Assembly: GCA_905235485.1 (NCBI GenBank)
Contig: CAJOLY010000003.1
Coordinates: 1-38,850, forward strand
Direction of reading: 5' to 3'
Length of the DNA stretch: 38,850 nt
Source of the DNA: an uncultured Clostridia bacterium
GTDB taxonomy: Bacteria > Bacillota > Clostridia > Christensenellales > UBA1242
The notes under the pieces were generated by a model that was not told where the DNA came from, ran no database searches, and was given only the letters and a program-made list of their open reading frames with translations. This document shows positions 6,428-14,518 of this stretch, piece by piece (position 1 is the stretch's first letter; each line of letters opens with the position of its first letter). The position numbers were made by a program, and so were the translations under genes.

Positions 6428-6928
6428 TTATTGTATTGGTGCTGTAGGTTGTTGTTGAGCCTCTGCAGCCTTCTTTGCTTCCTCAGCAGCCTTAGTATCT
6501 CTTTCAGCGATTTGTGCTTGGATGTCCTCAAGTGCTTTATCAAGTCCAATCTTTTTCACAGATTTTGCAAACTGTGATTCTGGGTTTTTCTTAATATGCT
6601 CAATAATAAGTCCACCAACAAAGTGAAAGAGTTTCCTAATTCCAAAGTGTTCATAAATAGAATACAATGTAGTTGTAACACCAAGTTGTGCGAAAGCATA
6701 TCCTACAAACTCGGCAAAGTCAATGTGGAATGTTGCAAAATAAATTGCAGCCCCACCAAATGCCAATATGACATCAAGTGCATAGTAAATACACTTCTTT
6801 ACATCTTTTGACTCTATTTTATTGAAAACTTTAAAGAATTTTAACAATCCTATAAATGCAATCACGCAAACTGCTATTACAAGAATCGGCAAACCATAAG
6901 TTTGCATATAAGCAAATATCTTGTCCAT
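6428..6928 (-). CDS. Holin candidate (three-helix membrane protein)
   Basis: The product has 166 residues. Three hydrophobic segments (about residues 12-32, 46-67 and 70-90) are followed by an amphipathic region and a highly charged tail rich in Ala, Lys, Glu and Gln (DTKAAEEAKKAAEAQQQ). A short N-terminus, three membrane helices and a charged C-terminus are the usual shape of class I-like phage holins. Its place downstream of the fibre genes also suits a lysis function. No adjacent endolysin is recognisable, so the call rests on topology only. Confidence 0.5.
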   Translation of the reverse strand: MDKIFAYMQTYGLPILVIAVCVIAFIGLLKFFKVFNKIESKDVKKCIYYALDVILAFGGAAIYFATFHIDFAEFVGYAFAQLGVTTTLYSIYEHFGIRKLFHFVGGLIIEHIKKNPESQFAKSVKKIGLDKALEDIQAQIAERDTKAAEEAKKAAEAQQQPTAPIQ

Positions 6929-6949
6929 AATTCACTCCTATCTAAAATC

Positions 6950-7234
6950 CTAGAACATTGGTTCAACTTGAACTTCTGGTTGTTCAACCACAGGTTCCTC
7001 TGAAACAACTTCTTCTGCTACATCTTCATCAGGAACTTCTACTTCCTCAGTAACAGTAACAAGTTCGAGAACTTTATCTATTCTTGTAGCCCTATCAGCA
7101 AAGCGTGCTTCAACTTCTTTGATTGCTTCCTCTTTTGCCAATTCAATCTCAGCATCAAGATTAGCCTTCATTTCGTTGAGTTCTGCCACATATTTTTCAA
7201 AGCCCTCGAGTGCTTTTACAACTTTTGTAAGCAT
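6950..7234 (-). CDS. Acidic coiled-coil late protein
   Basis: The start is ATG 7234 (MLTKVVKALEGFEKYVAELN), directly behind AAAGGAGG, giving 94 residues. An in-frame extension to 7390 exists, but it runs through a promoter-like element at 7263-7290 and lacks a ribosome site, so the short form is preferred. Residues 5-60 are a coiled coil; residues 62-94 are Val/Glu/Pro-rich and acidic (EEVEVPDEDVAEEVV), a likely flexible tail. No family is recognised. Confidence 0.6.
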   Translation of the reverse strand: MLTKVVKALEGFEKYVAELNEMKANLDAEIELAKEEAIKEVEARFADRATRIDKVLELVTVTEEVEVPDEDVAEEVVSEEPVVEQPEVQVEPMF

Positions 7235-7262
7235 AGCCGTTTTACCTCCTTTCTTTAAATTT

Positions 7263-7290
7263 ATTATACTCGCTTGTCTTTGGTCGACAT
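7263..7290 (-). promoter_or_regulatory. ATGTCGAC/TATAAT promoter-like element, copy 2
   Basis: The minus strand has ATGTCGACCAAAG (with GTCGACAT on plus at 7283-7290) and a TATAAT box at 7263-7268, with the same 14-base interval as the copy at 3878-3905. It lies immediately upstream of the AAAGGAGG site at 7234. Confidence 0.5.
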
Positions 7291-7391
7291 TGACTTGCAA
7301 GGTATAACCGTTCCAATTTGGCTGCTCAATTAAACTTGCAGCCATTGTGTATGCGGGTCTTTCAGTAGCCAACTGAACTTTTCGTATCATT

Positions 7392-8018
7392 CTAAATTAT
7401 ATGACAACAAGCCAAAACTGTTAAACATATGCCAGTAAGGATAGCAAGAACCAACAGTATTATAAAAATAGTTTTTATTTTTGGCTTAACTTCATCACCC
7501 GTTTTAGAGTATCGACACAAAATGCCATCAAGGTTGTCTATCAAAATCTTACAAAACCCACATGGGATGCCTATCAATAAAGATAAAATGGTATAAAGAG
7601 GTGAGAATATCCAAACCAAAACTTTCATCAAGCCTCTTGGCAAGTGCTTGTATATGCCGAAAGTGTTGAGGACGGCTTCATACAAATCTCGCTCGGCTTT
7701 TTGAAGTTCAGTCTCTGCATTTACAGCATCTTTTTGGGCTTTCTTGGCTTTCTCGCTTGCCTTGTTTACGAGTTCCTCTGCCTTTCGGTCTGTCAATGTA
7801 GACTTAATGGTCTCATCACTAATTGCTGCAGCGGTTACCATAGCACCCACTACATCTTCTGCTTGCGACTCAACTGGTTTCTCATCATCAAGTTTTATTT
7901 TGATGTCGCTTACAGAAATTGTGTCAATCGACCTTTTTTTCTCTTCCTCTTTCAATGCTAGCTCGAGTTTTCTTGCCTCGATTTCGCCTTGAATTTTTTG
8001 AAGTTCATTATCTTCCAT
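7392..8018 (-). CDS. Membrane-anchored coiled-coil protein
   Basis: The product has 208 residues. The first 120 are charged and helical (LQKIQGEIEARKLELALKEE; later KASEKAKKAQKDAVNAETEL). Two hydrophobic segments follow, at about 133-158 and 182-205 near the C-terminus. AGGAGGGG lies just before ATG 8018, and a TTGACA-N18-TATTAT promoter at 8035-8064 serves the gene. Similar proteins occur in late regions of other phages without known function. A role in anchoring virion or lysis components at the membrane is a guess. Confidence 0.6.
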   Translation of the reverse strand: MEDNELQKIQGEIEARKLELALKEEEKKRSIDTISVSDIKIKLDDEKPVESQAEDVVGAMVTAAAISDETIKSTLTDRKAEELVNKASEKAKKAQKDAVNAETELQKAERDLYEAVLNTFGIYKHLPRGLMKVLVWIFSPLYTILSLLIGIPCGFCKILIDNLDGILCRYSKTGDEVKPKIKTIFIILLVLAILTGICLTVLACCHII

Positions 8019-8034
8019 AATGCCCCTCCTTTTT

Positions 8035-8064
8035 ATAATAAAATATTATTTTTAAGTTTGTCAA
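8035..8064 (-). promoter_or_regulatory. Sigma-70-type promoter, minus strand
   Basis: TTGACA (8059-8064) and TATTAT (8035-8040) are 18 bases apart on the minus strand, right upstream of the ribosome site of the gene at 7392-8018. Confidence 0.65.
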
Positions 8065-8079
8065 CTAAATATGCCAAAT

Positions 8080-8220
8080 TTATTTCTTTTTCTTTCGTTT
8101 GTTCTTTCTTTGCACTGAATAAGCTATTGCCAGTGCTTGCTTTTGCGATTTGCCAGCGTGCATCTCTTTTCGCACATTAGACTTAAATGCTTTTTTAGAA
8201 CTACTTTGTTTTAGTGGCAT
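8080..8220 (-). CDS. Small basic phage protein (46 residues)
   Basis: The frame reads MPLKQSSSKKAFKSNVRKEM, then HAGKSQKQALAIAYSVQRKN and a Lys/Arg tail. It has an AGGAGG site nine bases before ATG 8220. Short proteins of the pattern 'SSKK...N...EMxAGKPxKQAxAIA' are widespread in phages. Many are annotated only as small conserved proteins. The very basic nature suggests nucleic-acid binding, for example in DNA packaging. The next gene follows the promoter at 8035-8064, so this may be the last gene of the fibre unit. Confidence 0.7.
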   Translation of the reverse strand: MPLKQSSSKKAFKSNVRKEMHAGKSQKQALAIAYSVQRKNKRKKKK

Positions 8221-8233
8221 ATTACACCTCCTT

Positions 8234-8584
8234 TCATTTCAACCAACTTGGTTTTTCAGGCACAATTTTAGTCTCAGTCACATCAAGCCAAGCCTGATAC
8301 CAGTCGTTTAGTTCTTCGATTTGCTCTGTTGTAAGTGTGTTATACCAAAGTTGCCCACGATTGATTATTGGGAAACATTCGAATTCTCGCCTATCTCGCA
8401 ATTCTTCTAAAACTTCTTCATCTGAAATTCCAAGAATGACCTGCCCATTTTCTATATGATAGACAGAACCTGCATTTTCATACTCTTCTTCCATGCATTC
8501 ATAAACAGGTTGCAAAGAATACATTTGTATAGTGTTTTCATCACAGGCAACGATTTCGCCTTTAAATTCGCAAAATTTTATCAT
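8234..8584 (-). CDS. Small tail-fibre-associated protein
   Basis: The product has 116 residues. It is acidic and Trp/Tyr-rich; its C-terminus has LTTEQIEELNDWYQAWLDVT followed by KIVPEKPSWL, a layout seen in small proteins encoded just downstream of phage fibre genes, often annotated as fibre-assembly or tail-chaperone-like. The N-terminal part (KFCEFKGEIVACDENTIQM) is beta-like. Its start lies 14 bases after the fibre gene, behind AGGAGG. A chaperone or fibre-cap role is the most reasonable inference. Confidence 0.5.
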   Translation of the reverse strand: MIKFCEFKGEIVACDENTIQMYSLQPVYECMEEEYENAGSVYHIENGQVILGISDEEVLEELRDRREFECFPIINRGQLWYNTLTTEQIEELNDWYQAWLDVTETKIVPEKPSWLK

Positions 8585-8597
8585 ACTAACCTCCTAA

Positions 8598-10157
8598 TTA
8601 AGTCAATGCTGACAAGAAATAAAATTCGTAATAACTTGTGCTACACTGCAAGTAGTATGTCAATCCCTTTGAAACAGGTATCATCATAGTAGGCATTGTG
8701 TTGTAGCCAAGAGATGTTCCAGTTGCACCATGGTTTCCAGCAAGCAGATTTCCACTTGAATTAACTTCTTTTATTTTAAAATATGCACCGTTTTTATCAT
8801 TTGATGTTGGTCTAGCCACAATAAAACCGTTGGATGTTGGTGTGTATGTCGAATTTTTTGTTAGTTCTGTTTCGTTAAATGATGGCAAACAACCAACCTC
8901 ATGTCCATCTACGATTACAGTGCCTGAGAACGTTTTATTTCCACCAATAGATTGGTTTGAACTTGTGTCCACATAATCTGTCGGAATGTCATTAACAGTT
9001 GCAACATTGACACCATTCTTTTGAAGAGCTCCTGTAAAGTTGTTTGTGCCTGAAAAAGTGTTATTGTCTGCTAGAGCCGCTCTTCTCGAAATAGCATAAC
9101 TTAAACCTAAAAAATTATTTGGGTTTGTTTTTGCGCTAGTTGAAATAGAGACCCTTATATTTCTAGGAGAAGATAATTCATATTGATTATTACCAAAAGA
9201 ATAATAAATATTTTCTCCATCTGTCCATATATTATTACCACCGAATCTTGATAAACCCTCCCAAACTTTAGAAACCCAATTTGACGTTTCTTTATCTAAA
9301 ACAATACTATAAGTACTTGAAGTAGAATAAATGTTTTCACCATCACTCCAAATATTATCTCCTTGTAAATTTATATATTGTAAACCACCCCAAGATTTAG
9401 AAACCCAAGTGGAGGTTGACACATTTAAAACGTATTGATTAGTATTGTAAGAATAATATATATTTTTTCCGTCTGTCCAAACATAATTGCCATTGGGTGT
9501 AGAATAACCGTTCCAAGTTTTTGCAGACCAAGTGGAAGTAGATTTGTTAAGAACATATTGAGTAGAAGCACTAGAATAGTAAATATTTTCTCCGTCTGTC
9601 CAAATACCATTTGCACTAAATGATGTAAGCCCAGTCCAAGCCTTTTGAGACCAAGTAGAGGTTGATTTATTCAAAACATATTGAGTAGAAGCACTAGAAT
9701 AGTAAATATTTTCACCATCAGTCCAAATATCGGACCCAAAAAAAGACCCAAGACCTTCCCAATTTTTGGGATACCATGTATAAGTTGATTTGTCCAAAAC
9801 ATATTGACTTACACCGACTGAGCCATTTGAACAATAAATGTTTTCTCCATCTGTCCAAATACTAGATTTGTTAAAAGAATTTAAACCACCCCATGTTTTA
9901 GTTTTCCATAAATGTTTACCATTTATAGATTTAATTGTTGTAAGAGTTGTAAAAGGAGGCAAATCATTTTTTGTTGCAATCGGATTGTTCGTTTCATCAT
10001 AATTTCCACTTATTGTCTTTAAATTTGCAACTCCATTATTGGTTATTGAATTATTATCTACTTGAACATCTGTCGCAGTTCCACCGCCCCCGCCCTGCTC
10101 AAGGTCTTTAACTGCTTTGACAAGTTCGGCAGGAGTTGGATTATTTGGTAAAGCCAT
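8598..10157 (-). CDS. Tail fibre / receptor-binding protein with six propeller-like repeats
   Basis: The product has 519 residues. The N-terminus (PNNPTPAELVKAVKDLEQGG plus a Gly run) resembles fibre shaft attachment domains. Residues about 82-330 hold six repeats of roughly 41 residues with the core IWTDGENIYYS and Q-Y-V-L-N-K-S-T-S-T-W, likely six blades of a Kelch-like beta-propeller. The C-terminal part contains two NxTFSGT motifs (NNTFSGTNNF and GNKTFSGTVI), typical of phage fibre shafts, and ends in a beta-rich tip. It is probably the host-receptor binder. It follows the baseplate gene after 10 bases. Confidence 0.75.
   Translation of the reverse strand: MALPNNPTPAELVKAVKDLEQGGGGGTATDVQVDNNSITNNGVANLKTISGNYDETNNPIATKNDLPPFTTLTTIKSINGKHLWKTKTWGGLNSFNKSSIWTDGENIYCSNGSVGVSQYVLDKSTYTWYPKNWEGLGSFFGSDIWTDGENIYYSSASTQYVLNKSTSTWSQKAWTGLTSFSANGIWTDGENIYYSSASTQYVLNKSTSTWSAKTWNGYSTPNGNYVWTDGKNIYYSYNTNQYVLNVSTSTWVSKSWGGLQYINLQGDNIWSDGENIYSTSSTYSIVLDKETSNWVSKVWEGLSRFGGNNIWTDGENIYYSFGNNQYELSSPRNIRVSISTSAKTNPNNFLGLSYAISRRAALADNNTFSGTNNFTGALQKNGVNVATVNDIPTDYVDTSSNQSIGGNKTFSGTVIVDGHEVGCLPSFNETELTKNSTYTPTSNGFIVARPTSNDKNGAYFKIKEVNSSGNLLAGNHGATGTSLGYNTMPTMMIPVSKGLTYYLQCSTSYYEFYFLSALT
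9552..9713 (-). repeat. Direct repeat inside the fibre gene (period 123 bases)
   Basis: The 39 bases at 9552-9590 recur exactly at 9675-9713. The distance of 123 bases is 41 codons, one propeller blade. Other blades are diverged at DNA level. The exact copy implies recent duplication or gene conversion within the fibre. Confidence 0.8.
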
Positions 10158-10167
10158 TTAACACCTC

Positions 10168-11166
10168 CTATCTCACAGAAACTGTTCCTGAAAACTTTGT
10201 ATCTGTTATTATATATACATTTGTTCCATCGTATTTAAGCCCAGCAAGCACTTGTTCGCCACTTGTATTATATACTATAAAAGGTTTCTTTGTAGACACT
10301 ATTGTAAGTGTATAGAAACCATCTGAGTCTATAGCACTCCAACCAGCATCGCTTGATGTAAATGATATGTCAGCAATAGCATCTTGCTTTCCATTCCATG
10401 TTAATTTTTCTGTATCAGTCACAAATCTATGTGTAGAATCAGAAAGTGCATTTTGCATCTCTGCAACGGTTATGTTGTCTTGAAGGTCAACCCCAGCAAT
10501 AGTTGTTGTCTTTTCAACATAGTTGGTAAGGTCAACCTTTTGTGTTTCGAGTTGAGCAAGTTTATAGTATCCTACTTGTTGTCCGCCGCTTTGAGCAGTC
10601 GCGGTTACAAATGCACTATCGGTCGTGTAAGTATATGTCGAACTCGAACTCTCGATACTCATAACCCACAAGTCTGGGACATTTTGAGTTTGAACATAGA
10701 AAGATTGCCCAACTTTGTAGGCTGTAGCACTAGCACTATTTAATTCAGTAATAAGTGCGGAATAACTAGCGAAACTCTTAGCGATGTTTGCTTGCTTTGC
10801 AACCGCATTTACTTCATTGATGCCACCAACAATGGTTTTTGAGTTAGTATCAAGATTGTTGTCCGATGCTGGTTGAAATGTTTCGCCTTTTGTTGCAGTA
10901 ATTTCTTTTGTGTCGGTGTCATATTCAACATTAGTAACGGCATTTCCATTACCAACAACGTTAACGTCTGTAAGCCCACCATGAGAATCAACATAATCTT
11001 CTGTGGCAAATGGGCTTGTGCCATCGCCATCATTTGTGAGGTCGCTTGTGTTTTCAGGAATGTCAAGTTCATCCAACCTTGTTTCCAAGTCTGAGAAGTT
11101 GTCATTGAGGTCTTTCTGAGTTTCCCAAGCAGTTTGGCTTGTTAGTTTAATTTTCTTCGTTGCCAT
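10168..11166 (-). CDS. Tail fibre / baseplate fibre protein
   Basis: The product has 332 residues. It begins MATKKIKLTSQTAWETQKDL and has a Ser/Thr/Asn-rich beta composition with repeated short phage-fibre motifs: NTSDLTNDGDG, FATEDYVD, KVDLTNYVEKT, and HRFVTDTEKLTWNGKQ, all common in shafts of Firmicutes phage fibres and baseplate proteins. The C-terminus forms a beta-rich domain with DGFYTLTIVSTKKPF. Its ATG overlaps the stop of the upstream gene as TAATG, so the two are co-translated. A structural role in host attachment is likely. Confidence 0.7.
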   Translation of the reverse strand: MATKKIKLTSQTAWETQKDLNDNFSDLETRLDELDIPENTSDLTNDGDGTSPFATEDYVDSHGGLTDVNVVGNGNAVTNVEYDTDTKEITATKGETFQPASDNNLDTNSKTIVGGINEVNAVAKQANIAKSFASYSALITELNSASATAYKVGQSFYVQTQNVPDLWVMSIESSSSTYTYTTDSAFVTATAQSGGQQVGYYKLAQLETQKVDLTNYVEKTTTIAGVDLQDNITVAEMQNALSDSTHRFVTDTEKLTWNGKQDAIADISFTSSDAGWSAIDSDGFYTLTIVSTKKPFIVYNTSGEQVLAGLKYDGTNVYIITDTKFSGTVSVR

Positions 11167-11582
11167 TATCTTTCTCCTTTAATTAAAATTTTACAATCAA
11201 CTGGGTCATCCGACTTTATAATTATGCTGTCGTTTGGCAATAGTTTCCATGTCGCAATGTTATTCTCAAATCCTAACAAGTCATCCTCATCTCCACTATC
11301 TGCCTCTGAACCAACTAGCATTGTGGACATATAAGCATTTTTACACTTGTGAACCGAAAAAGGTATAGCAAGTTTATAATATGAAGAAGTTTGTTCCCAA
11401 TCGGCAATGACATATTCAAGCCAAGTAAATGCTGTTCTGTTAATTACTAGAACATTGCCAGCATCTACGGTATCAGAAGAAGTGCTATCCTCTACTATGA
11501 CATCTTGAGCAATGCCATCATCGACAATAACACTTTCATTATCAGAATCTATAACAATTTCGTTGTCAAGGTTTTCGTTCAT
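11166..11582 (-). CDS. Acidic-headed small baseplate/fibre protein
   Basis: The product has 138 residues. The first 50 are acidic and disordered-like (NENLDNEIVIDSDNESVIVD). The rest forms a beta-rich fold (TAFTWLEYVIADWEQTSSYY, then PFSVHKCKNAYMSTML). It lies four bases after the BppU-like protein gene and overlaps the next start as TAATG. Its place between baseplate and fibre genes argues for a small virion component or a fibre adaptor. No family is recognised. Confidence 0.5.
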   Translation of the reverse strand: MNENLDNEIVIDSDNESVIVDDGIAQDVIVEDSTSSDTVDAGNVLVINRTAFTWLEYVIADWEQTSSYYKLAIPFSVHKCKNAYMSTMLVGSEADSGDEDDLLGFENNIATWKLLPNDSIIIKSDDPVDCKILIKGER

Positions 11583-11585
11583 AGG

Positions 11586-11951
11586 CTACTCTCCTTGAAT
11601 TTGGTCTGAAACCGTAAAATATGCTTGGACTGGGGTGTTTACAATGCCACTTGTATAAGTAATTTCAAATTCATAAATGTGCTTTGTAATTTCCCATGCA
11701 TGTGTATCATTTGACGAAATAGTAAGTGTCCATTGGTTCAAATCTTCGTCAAAAGTGTAGCTTTGCTTATATTCTAACTGGTAGTTCAAGTCAGACAACT
11801 TAAACAAAACTTGTGAAATAAGTTCTGGGTCGATTACATTGCCACCTTTGTCTTTAATTGTAAGTTGGCTTTGAAATGTGTCGCCCTGTGTTAAGAAATA
11901 ATTTTTTACCATTTTGCCACTTTTGTCGGTGACTTCCTTGTAATAAACCAT
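11586..11951 (-). CDS. Baseplate upper-protein-like (BppU N-terminal type)
   Basis: The 121-residue product has the pattern of the N-terminal domain of lactococcal-type baseplate proteins and similar phage Ig-like domains: QGDTFQSQLTIKDKGGNVID, a long beta hairpin, then HIYEFEITYTSGIVNTPVQA and a final FTVSDQI strand. In relatives this domain attaches fibres to the tail tip. The promoter TTGACA-N18-TACAAT at 11972-12001 precedes it, so the fibre genes can be transcribed separately from the tail genes. Confidence 0.6.
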   Translation of the reverse strand: MVYYKEVTDKSGKMVKNYFLTQGDTFQSQLTIKDKGGNVIDPELISQVLFKLSDLNYQLEYKQSYTFDEDLNQWTLTISSNDTHAWEITKHIYEFEITYTSGIVNTPVQAYFTVSDQIQGE

Positions 11952-11971
11952 ATCAACACTTCCTTTTAATT

Positions 11972-12001
11972 ATTGTAAAATATAAATTTTAAAAATGTCA
12001 A
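11972..12001 (-). promoter_or_regulatory. Sigma-70-type promoter, minus strand
   Basis: TTGACA (11996-12001) and TACAAT (11972-11977) are 18 bases apart. The first 16 bases, TTGACATTTTTAAAAT, are identical to those of the promoter before the portal gene. It should drive the fibre and baseplate genes from 11951 downward. Confidence 0.7.
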
Positions 12002-12007
12002 GCAAAA

Positions 12008-13873
12008 TTAACTATATTCATACTGAGAAACCCAGTAGTCAACTTGCTTGATGTAGTTTGCATATCCCCCTACATTGTATCCAGTGTTTTGGAATGACAA
12101 ACTATCATTGCCAGTAACATTTATGGCAATACCATTTTTACCAGTAGGTTCTCCTAAATAAATTTCTGGGTATTCTTGCCATCCTATTCCAAATGCCACA
12201 CCTTTACCACTTGTATAATCATAGTTAAAATCTTCATCCCAACTCATTGTATACCATTGGCTCGTTGCCTCATCTCCCATTGCCTTTCTTGCATAAGTTA
12301 TTCTAAAATGCCAAATCTTGTTGTCGGAAGGTATTAAACCAATATAAATCCCTGCGGTTGAATAATTCCAACTTGAAGCTGATTGCTCTGTAAATGTTTT
12401 AGATTGATATGAGTTTTCAGAGCCATAATCAACCCAATGCCACTCTTTTAAAGTTATTGAAACTTGAATATCTCCATTTACGATTAGAGACTCAGAGATT
12501 AAGGAAACATCGCTTCCAGAGACAACTATATCTCCACCCATCGAAATGCTCCAATACCTAATGTCACCAGTATATGCAATGCTTAAAGAATCACCTTCAT
12601 ACAAAACATCACTCGTGGTTATAATCCCAATAGAGCCACCTGCAGGGCTATTTGTTCTAGTTATTGTCGCTCCACTTGCGGCAAGGACTCTAAATACATC
12701 TATCCCTTGAGACAGTTTTAGCCTTTGGGTTACCGAGCCATCATTTACAATATCAATGCCAACAACCTTAAATCTCTTTCCAAGCCCATTTGGCAACACA
12801 GATATTGGTTTATCTTCAAATTCCCAAGTTGATTCTCCACCAGAAGTGTGCTCAACTGGAGTTGTTATATAAGGCACAACAATATCGTTTATGTTAAATG
12901 TCATAGGGAAATTGTTATCTTCTGTCGAAATTGCAAGGTCGCCATTTTCATCATAGTATTCGCCAACCATAACTTCGAGATTTAAACTTTCTTTGCCATT
13001 TTTCCAGTCAGAAATGATTGTTTGCCCATCAATTTCAGCAATAGTATCGCTTCCAATCTTTGTATCTTTTTGGAATAGACTATTTGTGTCAAGTGAAATT
13101 GTTGCACCACTTGTCAAGTCTCCAACAGCGTATGCAGACTGCTCATCTGAAATTTTAGCACTATTAACAGGCAGATTAAATGTAATTGTTGACCCTACAA
13201 ATATTTGTCCTTTTGCACTTGGTGGAAGTTGTTCCTCTCTAAAAACCACCGTATAGGTAGCAGCCACAAGAGATAACTTTGTCAACAATTTATAACTTAT
13301 AACATAATAATCTTCATTTGCAGGTTCAGTTATTGTAAAACTGCTTTTATCTTCATAAAATATTTTAAAAGAGGATGCATATGCCCCAGTCTTAACTTGT
13401 AAGATTATTTTGCCATTGTCACCCCATAGCCCAGTCTGGATAGACTCATAAGCAGTCCCATCAAACTTTGATATGTCACCAACAATCTCATTTTGGCTAG
13501 TTGCAAAGATGCTAGAGTAAACATTGATATCATGAACAGTTGCCATGTTGTCTGAACTTCCTTTTGCAGAGCATGATATTGAATAACTAACTTTTGTTTT
13601 ATCAAATGCTATAGATTTAGGAACATTTATAGTTCCAGTGGAATAAGATGCCTCTATTCTACCAGCATAACTATATGTTCTTCCACCTGCACCAAGACAA
13701 TTTCCCGTAGCATCTTCAAACAGAGAACTGGCAGAAACAGATTCTGTTGTAAGGTTTGTGCCTTCAAGCTCAATAATCTTCTCTTGAACTGTAACACCTT
13801 CAACATTGTTGTTTACTAGGATTTTGTGCTCAGAAATATCATATATATCTTCTGGTTTAATAATTATTGCCAT
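12008..13873 (-). CDS. Large baseplate / tail tip structural protein
   Basis: The product has 621 residues and starts MAIIIKPEDIYDISEHKILV. It is beta-rich throughout, with many Ser/Thr/Gly-rich strands, and contains several probable carbohydrate-binding-like or Ig-like domains (for example TYTVVFREEQLPPSAKGQIF and LSLVAATYTVVFRE). The gene lies after the distal tail gene and before the fibre genes, the usual place of a tail-tip or receptor-binding structural protein. There are no transmembrane segments or enzymatic motifs that I can see. The order of domains is not resolved by eye. Confidence 0.6.
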   Translation of the reverse strand: MAIIIKPEDIYDISEHKILVNNNVEGVTVQEKIIELEGTNLTTESVSASSLFEDATGNCLGAGGRTYSYAGRIEASYSTGTINVPKSIAFDKTKVSYSISCSAKGSSDNMATVHDINVYSSIFATSQNEIVGDISKFDGTAYESIQTGLWGDNGKIILQVKTGAYASSFKIFYEDKSSFTITEPANEDYYVISYKLLTKLSLVAATYTVVFREEQLPPSAKGQIFVGSTITFNLPVNSAKISDEQSAYAVGDLTSGATISLDTNSLFQKDTKIGSDTIAEIDGQTIISDWKNGKESLNLEVMVGEYYDENGDLAISTEDNNFPMTFNINDIVVPYITTPVEHTSGGESTWEFEDKPISVLPNGLGKRFKVVGIDIVNDGSVTQRLKLSQGIDVFRVLAASGATITRTNSPAGGSIGIITTSDVLYEGDSLSIAYTGDIRYWSISMGGDIVVSGSDVSLISESLIVNGDIQVSITLKEWHWVDYGSENSYQSKTFTEQSASSWNYSTAGIYIGLIPSDNKIWHFRITYARKAMGDEATSQWYTMSWDEDFNYDYTSGKGVAFGIGWQEYPEIYLGEPTGKNGIAINVTGNDSLSFQNTGYNVGGYANYIKQVDYWVSQYEYS

Positions 13874-13880
13874 AGAAACC

Positions 13881-14516
13881 CTACCTTATAATTTCGACTT
13901 TTATTTTTCCATCAAAATCTTTGTGCATATATAGCAATGCCAATTCGCACAAATCGTTAAAATGTTGCCACAATTTGCCAGACTGTAAATACGCATACTT
14001 TATTTTTATGCTTTCAAGCAGAGTTGAAACATTTGAGTCAAGTTCATCAAATTCAAAGTTCGATGGTGCTTCATCTTTTATAAAATTATACAAAACTAAA
14101 CCATCAACATCATTTCGTGTAACCAAGCCAACATATTGTGCTGTATCATTTACATCAATATTTTGCATATCTTCAAGGTTGTCACGCAAACTTACACTAA
14201 CATTAAAGTTATCCTCGTCATAGTTCCAGTCTTTGCTTAGCCACGAACCACAAAGTTGCTCTTTCCCACTTACAGTGTCTTTTAAATATATTTTAATTTC
14301 ATTGCTTGAGTTGAGAAGTTTGTCCTGTGAGTAAGTAACAAATTTTTTGTCCTCATCCTTAAACACAACACTTCCGCTTCCAGCCGTAAGACCAAAAGAC
14401 GGAGTATTAACATTGTAAGCCGTAGCAAGTTTGCTTGATAGAGTGTCGAGCCTAGAATTGTCTATTGTTTCGGTTATGCTATCAGATATTTTTACTGTTA
14501 CATAGGTGACTATCAT
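13881..14516 (-). CDS. Tail/baseplate protein (distal tail region)
   Basis: The start is taken at ATG 14516 (MIVTYVTVKISDSITETIDN), behind GGAGGTTG and two bases after the previous stop; a longer ORF to 14537 is in frame but lacks a ribosome site. The product has 211 residues. It shows the pattern of baseplate hub proteins (YNVNTPSFGLTAGSGSVVFK, KIYLKDTVSGKEQLCGSWLS, and a C-terminal helix-rich part). It is tightly packed between the Dit-like and tail-tip genes. The exact role is unclear, but membership in the tail tip is likely. Confidence 0.55.
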   Translation of the reverse strand: MIVTYVTVKISDSITETIDNSRLDTLSSKLATAYNVNTPSFGLTAGSGSVVFKDEDKKFVTYSQDKLLNSSNEIKIYLKDTVSGKEQLCGSWLSKDWNYDEDNFNVSVSLRDNLEDMQNIDVNDTAQYVGLVTRNDVDGLVLYNFIKDEAPSNFEFDELDSNVSTLLESIKIKYAYLQSGKLWQHFNDLCELALLYMHKDFDGKIKVEIIR

Positions 14517-14518
14517 AA

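Noticed and set aside
6950-7390. 146-residue version of the coiled-coil gene starting at 7390
   Set aside because: The upstream 52 codons include a promoter-like element and have no ribosome site; the AAAGGAGG at 7234 marks the better start.
8598-11166. Diversity-generating retroelement acting on the fibre gene
   Set aside because: The fibre has repeats, but no reverse transcriptase gene and no template/variable repeat pair with adenine-biased differences is visible in the window.
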